64,000 nt of DNA from Parapedobacter sp. SGR-10 (GTDB taxonomy: Bacteria > Bacteroidota > Bacteroidia > Sphingobacteriales > Sphingobacteriaceae): NCBI RefSeq assembly GCF_011030405.1, contig NZ_JAAJTJ010000018.1, positions 16,140 to 80,139 on the forward strand, read 5' to 3'. Position numbers and translations under genes: made by a program. Under the pieces are notes generated by a model, which was not told the DNA's origin, ran no database searches, and worked only from the letters and a program-made list of their open reading frames with translations. Shown here one piece after another: positions 7,204 to 16,083 of the stretch. Numbering within the stretch: position 1 is the stretch's first letter; each line of letters starts with the position of its first letter.

Positions 7204-10200
7204 ATGCATTTTAAGTTGGATGTAGGCAAATTTTATTTGCCGCTTATTAACCGCAAAGTATTATTGCTCATGAAGCTAACTATCTGTTTATTGCTCATGT
7301 CGTTTACGCAGGTAAGCGCTACCCTATTTTCCCAAACCATTACCTTTTCGGGAAAGAGGGTGTCCATTGAGAAAGTACTGAGAGAAGTCGAAAAACAGTC
7401 TGGATTTAATCTTTTCTACAAATACGATGAGAGTTTGATGTCCAAGTCGGTAGATGTCGATTTCAAAAATGTACAGCTGCACACTGTCCTGGATGAAATA
7501 TTGGTTAAGAATGGCTTGGTCTACAAGATCGATAGGAAAACAATTACGATCAATAGAAAACCTGTTTCAAATCCATCCTCTTCCGTACGGACTATTCAGG
7601 AACAATCTGACGATATCAAAGGTGTAATCGTGGATAGACATACGGGGGAGCCTCTCGTAGGAGCAACTGTTCGTGTCAAGGGTACGAGCATAGGCGTCGC
7701 GGCCGACGAAAACGGTGCTTTTCAACTTCGTAATGTAAAAAATGGAAGTACGCTTGAGATTATCTATACCGGTTATCAATCCCGTGAATTTGTAGTTGGT
7801 AATGACCGTGATGTACGTATTGCCTTGACTGGTGAATCCGATAGTCTGGATGAGGTCGTCATCACAGGCTATCAGACTATCGATAAACGTACGTTCACCG
7901 GTTCTGTAGGAAAAGTCAATCCCGATGATCTTGCTACAGCAGGTTTTTCGGACGTAGGGAAAGCTTTGCAGGGCATGGTCGCTGGTGTAGCCGTGGAGAA
8001 TACCAGTGGGACATTCGGTACGAAGTCCAAAATCCGTATCCGCGGAAATTCCTCGATCAGTGGCAATCAGGAGCCTCTCTGGGTGATCGATGGTGTCGTG
8101 CTGGACGATCCGGTCAATATCAATCCCAATCAATTGTATTCCGGAGATGCCGCAACCATGTTGAGCTCCGCCATCTCAGGCATCAATCCGGATGATATCG
8201 AGGATATACAGATACTGAAAGATGCTTCGGCCACGGCCATGTATGGTACACAAGCCGTAAATGGGGTAATCGTCGTGACCACCAAAAAGGGCCGTGTGGG
8301 AAAGACAGCTATCAGCTATAAGAATAATTTCAGTCTGGCCATGAAGCCGACGATAAGGGATTTTAATGTGATGAACTCCAAACAAAGAATGGAGTTTTCA
8401 GAAGAACTGTATGAGAAGAATCTGGTAGACTTTACTAACATGAACAGCACCTATGGTGCATTTGGCAAGTTGCAATATCAGCTGTCCCGCAAGGAGCTTA
8501 CCTGGGATCAATATTATGATGAGATACAGCGTGCAAAAACCTACAATACCGACTGGTTTGATGTATTGTTCCGCAATTCAGTCAATCATGAACATAGTGC
8601 CAGCATATCTACGGGTACAGAGAAAGCACAGTTCTATATGTCCGCAAGTTATTTTCGTGACAACGGACAGACGCATAATCAGCATACCGATAGGTATAGT
8701 GGGAATTTTAGGGGAAATTTCAATATTTCGGACAATTTTTCCATTACCGGTACCCTTTATGGGTCAGCAAGAAACCAACGTCTTTTTGGTGCATTTGACG
8801 AAACAGAATCGGGTGGATTGCCACAACGGGATTTTGATATCAATCCCTATACCTATGCCCGTACCACGAGCCGAGCGATGAGGCCGTATGATGATGATGG
8901 TAACTTGGAATATTACAGGGCCAATTTTGCTCCTTTCAATATTATCCACGAAATGAATAACAATTTTGTGGACGTAGCCTTAAAAGAGATCCGGTTTCAG
9001 GTAGACGGATTATGGAAGATCACCAACAATTTGAATCTGGCCACTATCCTTTCAGCACGTACGACTTCTGCGCAGTCCGAACACATCTCTACCGAACTAT
9101 CCAATGTAGCACAAAGCTACAGAGCAATGGAAAATACGGCTATCCGAAGTGCTAACGGCAGGTTGTACAATGATCCCAATGATGATAGTCAATTCCCTAT
9201 TTCGGTATTGCCGAGGGGAGGTATTATCATTTTGGACAATAATCAAGGAGAATTTTATACCTTTCGGAATACCTTGAACTACAAGCCTGTGTTCCACAAC
9301 CATTCCTTTGACCTGATGGGTGGATCTGAAATCCGGCAGCGAAAATATGACAGGCATGGCTTCACGGGGTATGGTCTGGAATATTATAGAGGTCTGACGT
9401 CCAGTCCGGATTATCGGGCTATCCAACGTGATCAGTTTGCTTCTAATGGTTCACCGTATTATGGAATGGGACTGAACGTTCACCGTGAGGCTTCTTTCTT
9501 CGCAAATCTGGCCTATACGTTCAAGAACAGGTACAACCTCACTCTATCTTCCCGTGCTGATGGTTCCAACCGTCTAGGGGCATCTGAGCGGTTTCGCTTT
9601 TTACCTATTTGGGTTGTAGGAGCCAGTTGGAATGTGGATGATGAGGCTTTTCTGCAAGGTGTGGAATGGCTGGATTTTCTCAAAGTACGTGGATCTTATG
9701 GTACAAGGGGCAATATCAGCGGTCTAGGAAGCCCGGAAATATTGGCCTATTACGGTACAACCACGAGATTCAATCCGGATAATGTCGAAGAGATCATTAG
9801 TATTTCAGCTCCGGACAACCCGCATCTGCAATGGGAAAAGGAAAAAATGGCCAATGCGGCATTGGAATTTGGACTGTTCAAGCGTGCTTCAGTCACTCTG
9901 GAGTGGTACCATCGCCAAAACTATGATCTGATCGGCAACGTACAAGTGTCCCGGGTCAGTGGCTTCAGTACCAAAACAATGAATTGGGCCGATATGAAAA
10001 ATGAAGGTTTTGAGATCACGCTGAATACCAAAAATATCGACAATACGAATTTCAAGTGGAGCACGCTCTTTACTTTCGGGTACAACTATAATGAAGTGAC
10101 GAGACTACAGACCAATGCCGCGGTAGTCAGACAGACGGTGGATAGAGGTGCACCTCTGGAAGGAAGACCGGTGACCGGATTGTATTCTTTCCGCTTCGCA

Positions 10201-10827
10201 ACCTTGAATGCCGATGGGTTGCCGATGTTCTATACTTCGAGTGGAGGTCTGTCCAATTCTTTTTCGCGATATTCTACCAATTTGGATATGCTGCAATACG
10301 AGGGTAGCCGTGAACCGTTAGGATCGGGAGGATTGACCAATCAATTCCAGTATAAAGGTTTTCAGGCATCTTTTCTATTTACCTATGCATACGGTAACAA
10401 GATCCGCCTTAACCCATTCTTTGAGCGTTATTATTCAGATGTCATGGCACTGGACGGCGAACTGGCCAACCGATGGACTACTCCTGGAGATGAGCGATAT
10501 ACCAATATCCCCAGAATCGTAGAAGCTGAAACCCGTACCCAATTGATATCTGCGAATGCGGAGCCGTTCATGGCGTATAACCGTAGTGATATCCGGGTAG
10601 CCAGTGGTTCATATGTGCGTTTCAAGAATGTGATGTTGGCTTATGATATACCGACACGGTTGATACAGCGAACCAATATCAACAATTTGAAGGTAACCGC
10701 CCAAGCACAGAATATAGTCCTGTGGGCCGATCCGAAATTGCGTGGGCAGGATCCCGAGGCTATTGTATCGGGTATTTCCATACCGATGACGACAAACTAT
10801 ACTTTGGGTCTGACCATGAATTTTTAA
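7204..10827 (+). CDS. SusC/RagA family TonB-dependent outer-membrane receptor with STN signalling domain
   Basis: The 1207-residue outer-membrane transporter has a long signal region (hydrophobic core about 20-38), an STN domain at about 50-120 (with SIEKVLREVEKQSGFNLFY) that can signal to FecR, a carboxypeptidase-regulatory-like beta-sandwich at about 140-210 (GVIVDRHTGEPLVGATVRVKG), the SusC signature DEVVITGYQTIDKRTFTGSV at about 219-238, a plug, and a 22-strand barrel ending in the aromatic LGLTMNF. It imports a substrate captured by the adjacent SusD with energy from TonB. Start chosen at the first ATG giving the usual N-terminal extension. It leads an operon of five genes; susD begins 10 bases after its stop. 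Confidence 0.95.
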   Translation: MHFKLDVGKFYLPLINRKVLLLMKLTICLLLMSFTQVSATLFSQTITFSGKRVSIEKVLREVEKQSGFNLFYKYDESLMSKSVDVDFKNVQLHTVLDEILVKNGLVYKIDRKTITINRKPVSNPSSSVRTIQEQSDDIKGVIVDRHTGEPLVGATVRVKGTSIGVAADENGAFQLRNVKNGSTLEIIYTGYQSREFVVGNDRDVRIALTGESDSLDEVVITGYQTIDKRTFTGSVGKVNPDDLATAGFSDVGKALQGMVAGVAVENTSGTFGTKSKIRIRGNSSISGNQEPLWVIDGVVLDDPVNINPNQLYSGDAATMLSSAISGINPDDIEDIQILKDASATAMYGTQAVNGVIVVTTKKGRVGKTAISYKNNFSLAMKPTIRDFNVMNSKQRMEFSEELYEKNLVDFTNMNSTYGAFGKLQYQLSRKELTWDQYYDEIQRAKTYNTDWFDVLFRNSVNHEHSASISTGTEKAQFYMSASYFRDNGQTHNQHTDRYSGNFRGNFNISDNFSITGTLYGSARNQRLFGAFDETESGGLPQRDFDINPYTYARTTSRAMRPYDDDGNLEYYRANFAPFNIIHEMNNNFVDVALKEIRFQVDGLWKITNNLNLATILSARTTSAQSEHISTELSNVAQSYRAMENTAIRSANGRLYNDPNDDSQFPISVLPRGGIIILDNNQGEFYTFRNTLNYKPVFHNHSFDLMGGSEIRQRKYDRHGFTGYGLEYYRGLTSSPDYRAIQRDQFASNGSPYYGMGLNVHREASFFANLAYTFKNRYNLTLSSRADGSNRLGASERFRFLPIWVVGASWNVDDEAFLQGVEWLDFLKVRGSYGTRGNISGLGSPEILAYYGTTTRFNPDNVEEIISISAPDNPHLQWEKEKMANAALEFGLFKRASVTLEWYHRQNYDLIGNVQVSRVSGFSTKTMNWADMKNEGFEITLNTKNIDNTNFKWSTLFTFGYNYNEVTRLQTNAAVVRQTVDRGAPLEGRPVTGLYSFRFATLNADGLPMFYTSSGGLSNSFSRYSTNLDMLQYEGSREPLGSGGLTNQFQYKGFQASFLFTYAYGNKIRLNPFFERYYSDVMALDGELANRWTTPGDERYTNIPRIVEAETRTQLISANAEPFMAYNRSDIRVASGSYVRFKNVMLAYDIPTRLIQRTNINNLKVTAQAQNIVLWADPKLRGQDPEAIVSGISIPMTTNYTLGLTMNF

Positions 10828-10837
10828 TGTTTACGAT

Positions 10838-12250
10838 ATGATGAAGATATTAAAATATACGACACTTTTATGGGCAATTTCATTGCTCGTTAGCTGTACG
10901 AAATACCTGGAAATCAATCCGGACAACCGGGTTCGGTTGACGACGGTGGAAGATTACCAAGCCGTAATCACAGGAGCCTACCCACAGGCATACCACCATT
11001 TTACAGAATTGTATACGGACAATGTACGTTATTATGACTATCCGAGTTACAACAATGCGAACATTACCTCTTGGTTGTTTCCGATATATCTATGGTCTGA
11101 CAACTATATTACGAACAACGCCATCACTCCGGAAGCTGCTTGGCGCAAATATTACAATGATATCTACGAAGCCAATGTCGTACTCGAAGGTATTGACCAG
11201 GCTACGGGAGATGATGCGCTGCGCCAATCTGTCAAGGGAGAGGCTTATATGATCCGGGCATACTGCCACTTTATGTTGGTCAATATCTTTGCCAAGCACT
11301 ATAATCCGCAGACAGCTGCTACTGATCTGGGAATACCTTATATGTTGGAATCCGAAAAAGAACCCGGACAACACTATAGCCGTGATGCGATACAATATGT
11401 GTATGACCGTATCGAGGAAGATGCGTTCAAGGCATTGGGTCTGATCCGGGAAGAGTTTATGGCAGTACCCAAGTATCATTGGTCCAGAGCATCTATTCAT
11501 GCTTTCCTGTCGAGATTTTATCTGTTTAAGGAAGATTGGGAGCGTTCGTTGTATCATAGCGAGGAGGTATTCAAGCTGAACAACAATATCCGAAATCTTT
11601 TTGCTGACTTTGATGCTTATTTTGCAACAGGTGATTACAATGGATTTGCGAATCGGTATTTTGAGACCCATCAAAGCAATGTTCTTTTGGTCAATTATAC
11701 ACTGACGTGGAATACATTTGAACGAGGAAGTCTGTATGCCAATGAGTATCGAGCCACTTTTCATGCCAATGATGTGCGCGGACGCATCTTTACACTTTGG
11801 AGTGCACAGACACCCAACTATATGGCTCGTAAATTCAGACGGAATCTACCTGCTGATGGACAGTCTTATGCTGATGTAGGCCTGTTTGTAGTGGAAGAAG
11901 TTATGTACAATGCAGCAGAAGCCAGTGTACGTAAAGACAATCCGGATTTTCAATATGCTATCGATAAGATGAATGCTATTTTACAACAGCGTTGGAGACC
12001 ATATGTAGCACTCAATCTAGCTGATTATCCTACTCAGGAACTGCTATTGGAAAAGATTATTGACGAGAAAAACCGGGAGTTGTGTTATGAAGGTTACCGC
12101 TGGTTTGACGTGAAGCGTCACAATATACACATCCGGCATTGGGACGGTACCCAATACAGAGAGTTGCCACCCGATGACCTGCGTAGGGCTGTACAGATTC
12201 CATTTGCAGAATTGGAAGCAAATCCGGAGATGCAACCTAATCCAAGATAA
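10838..12250 (+). CDS. SusD/RagB family substrate-binding lipoprotein
   Basis: The 470-residue surface lipoprotein has lipobox LLVSC with the acylated cysteine at about residue 20, followed by KYLEINPDNR. It has the SusD N-terminal layout (TVEDYQAVITGAYP), helical TPR-like segments, and a C-terminal RagB/SusD block with LLEKIIDEKNRELCYEGYRWFDVKRH. These proteins form the lid over SusC and bind the substrate. It lies between susC (10-bp gap) and the metallohydrolase gene (9-bp gap). Its length is normal for the family. It does not by itself tell the substrate. Confidence 0.95.
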   Translation: MMKILKYTTLLWAISLLVSCTKYLEINPDNRVRLTTVEDYQAVITGAYPQAYHHFTELYTDNVRYYDYPSYNNANITSWLFPIYLWSDNYITNNAITPEAAWRKYYNDIYEANVVLEGIDQATGDDALRQSVKGEAYMIRAYCHFMLVNIFAKHYNPQTAATDLGIPYMLESEKEPGQHYSRDAIQYVYDRIEEDAFKALGLIREEFMAVPKYHWSRASIHAFLSRFYLFKEDWERSLYHSEEVFKLNNNIRNLFADFDAYFATGDYNGFANRYFETHQSNVLLVNYTLTWNTFERGSLYANEYRATFHANDVRGRIFTLWSAQTPNYMARKFRRNLPADGQSYADVGLFVVEEVMYNAAEASVRKDNPDFQYAIDKMNAILQQRWRPYVALNLADYPTQELLLEKIIDEKNRELCYEGYRWFDVKRHNIHIRHWDGTQYRELPPDDLRRAVQIPFAELEANPEMQPNPR

Positions 12251-12259
12251 TCACCTAAA

Positions 12260-13111
12260 ATGATGGTAAAGATGAAAATGTATAAAGTAATATTTTTTTC
12301 AGTGAGTCTGTTTCTTTTAGCGGTCTCCTGTTCTAAAGAGGAGCCTATCTCTTATGAACCGTATGAAACCGATTTGCCGGATAACCCGACGGATCAGGCC
12401 ATCTACGACTTGCGGCAGGAGTACCAGACGAAGATCATCTACCGCTATGACCGCCGGTACGTTTCTACAAGTGCGTTTGCTGTACCTCCACGGTATGATC
12501 TGGTATTGCCCTATATTGAGAATGTACTTCGCAAACTGTTTATCGCACCGTATGATCGGCAAAAAACCGATTTCATGCGCGAGCACATGCCTATAGAGAT
12601 GATCATGTTCGGTACCAGTATCAACTATGTCGAGGGCGGCGAGAGCAATTTCAGTGCTTCTGGTTTGGCCTATGGATTGAGTCGTGTCATTATCACGGGA
12701 GTAAACGCCTATGATCTGAACAATCCGAGCTGGCTACGGGGACAGTATGCTACCTTGCACCATGAGTTTGCCCATGTACTGGACAAGATATATGGTCGGC
12801 CTACAGGATTTGACAATGTGTCCAAGGGACTCTACGCAGGTGGTACAGCGTACGGTGCTTTTTCGCAAGCCGAAGCACGTTCTCGTGGATTTTGGCGAAA
12901 TTATGGAATGCTGAACGAAAGTGAAGACTTTGCGACCTGGATCGATGGGATCGTGACCACGCCAAAGGAGGAAGTGTTACAGATCGTGTCCGCCAACAAT
13001 TACCTGTCACAAAAGTACCAATTGGTATATAATTTCTATTTGGAGAAAGGAATAGACCTGCATGAGTTACAGGCCTATTTACAAAATATATTGGATAATC
13101 TGGAGGACTAA
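12260..13111 (+). CDS. Zinc metallohydrolase lipoprotein of the TIGR04549 / putative zinc-binding metallopeptidase type
   Basis: The 283-residue lipoprotein has lipobox LLAVSC with the cysteine at about residue 24. The zinc-binding HEFAH motif is at 168-172 and a candidate third ligand lies in LNESEDFATW (E220 or E222). It matches the substrate-import-associated zinc metallohydrolase lipoproteins found beside SusC/SusD pairs in Bacteroidota. It probably sits on the outer membrane and trims the substrate before or during import. It is in the same operon as susCD; the next gene starts 2 bases after its stop. Peptidase activity is inferred from the motif and has not, to my knowledge, been shown for the group. 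Confidence 0.85.
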   Translation: MMVKMKMYKVIFFSVSLFLLAVSCSKEEPISYEPYETDLPDNPTDQAIYDLRQEYQTKIIYRYDRRYVSTSAFAVPPRYDLVLPYIENVLRKLFIAPYDRQKTDFMREHMPIEMIMFGTSINYVEGGESNFSASGLAYGLSRVIITGVNAYDLNNPSWLRGQYATLHHEFAHVLDKIYGRPTGFDNVSKGLYAGGTAYGAFSQAEARSRGFWRNYGMLNESEDFATWIDGIVTTPKEEVLQIVSANNYLSQKYQLVYNFYLEKGIDLHELQAYLQNILDNLED

Positions 13112-13113
13112 CT

Positions 13114-14595
13114 ATGGAAAAAATGATGAGACACCTGTCCTGGATATTGTTTGCAGCAGTAATGCTGGTATGGATGGCCTGTGAGAAAACAACTACCCAT
13201 TTACCGCCTCGGGAAATCTCGCCCGAAGTGGACGAAATAGCAAAAAAATATACGGATGTCCTTGTGCAGTCGCCGCAGGGGTGGGTATTGGCGTACAAGC
13301 CCGATCAATATGAAGAAACCATCTATTTCCACTTGATATTCAAAAATGGAGGAAAGGTGGACGTATTGGCTGGATATAGAGGCTACCACACCCTGCAAAC
13401 GGATATTACGTATTATTTTGAAGGTAATTATACCCCGATTATCGTATTCTCGGGAGAAAATGTTTTTTCCGAGCTGGCTGATTCACACAATGGCGCTTAT
13501 AAGTTCAAGATATATTATAAGGAATCGCCGGGCACTTTTGAGGTTGTGCGTTCGGACGGATTTGACGATAAGCGATTTGAGCTGACCCCCGCAAATGAAA
13601 GCAATCTTGCCCTGCTCAATGCTCAGATCGATGATATTCTGGCACAGATCGCCTACGAAGAAGAGCAGGAAAGACTGGCGGCGGAAGTTAGGGCAAAGAT
13701 AAAGGCTTTTGTGGAGATAGAGTCTGACTTTTACTTTTACAATCTGACGGTCGATGATTTTTCGGCAGCGATCAATTCCTTTGATACTGTTGCCCGGGAG
13801 ATATCTTTGACCTATAAGGAAACGCCGACCTCAGCACCCGCTACGACCACTGTTGGCTATACCTTGACTCCTGAAGGCATTGTGCTGGATCCTGCCCTAG
13901 CATATGGAACGGTATCTTTAGAACTTTTAGAGCTTGGAGAACTGTTGTATGAAGATCCGGATGATCCCAATAAAGCTACTGCTATAGAAGTTGTGAGTAA
14001 TGGGAATGTAGGAACTATGGGGTATGCCCACGTAGCACCTTATCCATATACACTGACCAGTGACAGGTCCGTTTCTACAGTAGATTGGTTATTGGATCCG
14101 AACCAACAAAATGCAGGCCTATTCTTGTACACAGCAGATGCGGACCAACATTACAGTGCATTTGTCAATGCAGATCGGATAGAGTTTAAGGACTATATCA
14201 ATGCCGAAGTAAATGATGCATTGGCAACAAATAGATTAGTGAATCAAATCTATTTTCCGGCCAATCAGGCTTCGAGTCGAAACATTCAAATATCAACACG
14301 TAACGGGAATGATTCGGGGAACAAATTCTTCCTGTACAATTTTGACCTAAATAAAATAATAAATGAAGCGAGCGCATTGAATGTGACGTTGACGACAGCG
14401 GCAAGTACTATTACGCCGCATATAGATGCTTTCAATGCCTATTTAGATCCCCAGTTTCCTGCCGAAGGCGTTACCGTTGCTCCTGTTATAGTAGGTACAA
14501 CTTTAAGATTCAGGTTAATCAGTCGGAAAGATAGCCGATATTGGGTGGAATATATTTTAAATCGAGCCGCAGACAGATCAAACAGATTTGATTAA
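13114..14595 (+). CDS. DUF4302-type lipoprotein, first paralogue
   Basis: The 493-residue lipoprotein has a signal peptide ending in VWMAC (cysteine at about 23). The N-terminal third has the DUF4302 pattern: a helix, then SPQGWVLAYKP, beta strands with FKNGGKVDVL, and a block that recalls the second paralogue (QGW...Y.P, F..GG.V). A charged helical segment (EEEQERLAAEVRAKIKAF) lies at about 188-205. Function is unknown. Its place in the operon next to SusC, SusD and the metallohydrolase suggests a surface accessory protein that binds or processes the same substrate. It is not recognised beyond the DUF. Confidence 0.75.
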   Translation: MEKMMRHLSWILFAAVMLVWMACEKTTTHLPPREISPEVDEIAKKYTDVLVQSPQGWVLAYKPDQYEETIYFHLIFKNGGKVDVLAGYRGYHTLQTDITYYFEGNYTPIIVFSGENVFSELADSHNGAYKFKIYYKESPGTFEVVRSDGFDDKRFELTPANESNLALLNAQIDDILAQIAYEEEQERLAAEVRAKIKAFVEIESDFYFYNLTVDDFSAAINSFDTVAREISLTYKETPTSAPATTTVGYTLTPEGIVLDPALAYGTVSLELLELGELLYEDPDDPNKATAIEVVSNGNVGTMGYAHVAPYPYTLTSDRSVSTVDWLLDPNQQNAGLFLYTADADQHYSAFVNADRIEFKDYINAEVNDALATNRLVNQIYFPANQASSRNIQISTRNGNDSGNKFFLYNFDLNKIINEASALNVTLTTAASTITPHIDAFNAYLDPQFPAEGVTVAPVIVGTTLRFRLISRKDSRYWVEYILNRAADRSNRFD

Positions 14596-14611
14596 TACAA
14601 AAAGTAGAAAT

Positions 14612-16006
14612 ATGAGAGCAGTAAGTTTAGTATTAAGTATGGTCTTCTTTCTCACGTCCTGTGAAAAATTGGATCAGAACTACAATAAAATCCCTGCGGA
14701 TGCCCCTCGTTTAGCGGAGCTGCAACAGGAGTATAAGGAAATGTTGGTGGCCAACACGGATGGCTGGTTCATGGAATACCAACCTGGAAGCGATAACCCC
14801 TCTGTCCCAATTCTCATGAAATTTTTGGCAGACGGCACGGTCAGCATCATCTCCGATCGGTATGGATTTGATGCAGAGAATATCTCTACTTATCGTGTGG
14901 GCGGTGTGATCGGACCGGAGCTGATTTTTGATACCTACTCGGTATATAGTTCCATTGCGGAGTCTGGAGGAGGAGCCTTTGATTTTAGGATGTATCCGCA
15001 GGAAAATGGCGAGTTTGTCCTGAAGCATGCGACCGGTGGATTGGCAACGGAGTTTGTGCTTCGCAAAGCAAGGGCTACCGACCACGATGATATTATAGCA
15101 AGGGCTTCTGTAGGGCGTGTGTTGCAAGAATTCAGCGAGAATTCGTCCGCTTATTTCAGAAATCTGGTGCTGGATAATATATCGGCTTTCTGGGAAATGA
15201 ATATCAATACACAACAGGTGACATTGACTTGGGAGAACAGTGGAGGAGGGACGACCACAACCCAAACGTTTTCCTATACGACACTTCCGGGCAACGGTAT
15301 TCGATTGGCCGAACCGTGGACAGCACCAGGGGGGATAGAAGTCAACGAGATATTCTTCGGCGATGCTACTCCGGACGGAATAGAAATTACCAGTGCCGGG
15401 AACGCAGGAGCAGGAGAAATCCAGGTTGCACATATTCCGGCATTTCCCTATCCGGGGACTGCGAAACGATATATCTTGAGTAACTCATTCAATCCAAATC
15501 AAGATCCTGTTCGTTTTTTTGCATCCGTTTCGGGTACACGGGAAACAAGTGTGGATAGGATTAGTCCTGCACTTTGGCCTTATTATGAAAAACTGTGGGC
15601 TGATGACGTATGGCCGACATATATACGTTTACAAGTCTATAATTATAATGGAGCTGCCTTTACGAACAGTATACAGTTGTTAGGTGCTATAAATGGTACC
15701 AACACTTGGCTACCTTATTACTATGCACTCGATGAGATGGATGGTTCTCACGTGATGGTTCGCAAACGGAATGAAGTACCTACAGATCATCCACATTATG
15801 GGGCTACCTATACATCTGGTACGGCACTGACCATGTATAATGACCACCCGGAATTTGCAGATTTTATGGATAGGATCTATCCTCCCGGTATTGGTGTTAC
15901 GATTGTACCGTTGTCTGGGCAGAATGTTCGTGTAGTCAGTCGGGCAAACAGTTTGTATTGGATGGACTTGACAATCAGTACACCTGCTAATTTTTGGAAT
16001 AATTAA
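14612..16006 (+). CDS. DUF4302-type lipoprotein, second paralogue
   Basis: The 464-residue lipoprotein has signal MRAVSLVLSMVFFLTSC. The ATG at 14612 was chosen over an in-frame TTG at 14588 because it gives a proper lipoprotein signal and leaves a 16-base gap to the previous stop. The N-terminal block (EYKEMLVANTDGWFMEYQP, then FLADGTVSIISD) parallels the first paralogue, so the pair looks like an old tandem duplication that has diverged strongly. It is the last gene of the susC operon and is followed by a very strong terminator. Function is unknown. Confidence 0.75.
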   Translation: MRAVSLVLSMVFFLTSCEKLDQNYNKIPADAPRLAELQQEYKEMLVANTDGWFMEYQPGSDNPSVPILMKFLADGTVSIISDRYGFDAENISTYRVGGVIGPELIFDTYSVYSSIAESGGGAFDFRMYPQENGEFVLKHATGGLATEFVLRKARATDHDDIIARASVGRVLQEFSENSSAYFRNLVLDNISAFWEMNINTQQVTLTWENSGGGTTTTQTFSYTTLPGNGIRLAEPWTAPGGIEVNEIFFGDATPDGIEITSAGNAGAGEIQVAHIPAFPYPGTAKRYILSNSFNPNQDPVRFFASVSGTRETSVDRISPALWPYYEKLWADDVWPTYIRLQVYNYNGAAFTNSIQLLGAINGTNTWLPYYYALDEMDGSHVMVRKRNEVPTDHPHYGATYTSGTALTMYNDHPEFADFMDRIYPPGIGVTIVPLSGQNVRVVSRANSLYWMDLTISTPANFWNN

Positions 16007-16030
16007 AAGATAGTAGATTCATATATCGTT

Positions 16031-16069
16031 TTAATTGTCCTCGTTGCAACGAGGACAATTAATTTTTTT
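16031..16069 (+). terminator. Strong intrinsic terminator closing the SusCD operon
   Basis: A perfect 15-bp stem (arms 16031-16045 and 16048-16062, core TTGTCCTCGTT) is followed directly by seven T residues. It lies 25 bases after the second DUF4302 gene. Confidence 0.92.
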
Positions 16070-16083
16070 ATAGTTAGCCTTAA

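Noticed and set aside
14588..14611. TTG start giving an overlap of the two DUF4302 genes
   Set aside because: The ATG at 14612 gives a clean lipoprotein signal and removes the overlap.
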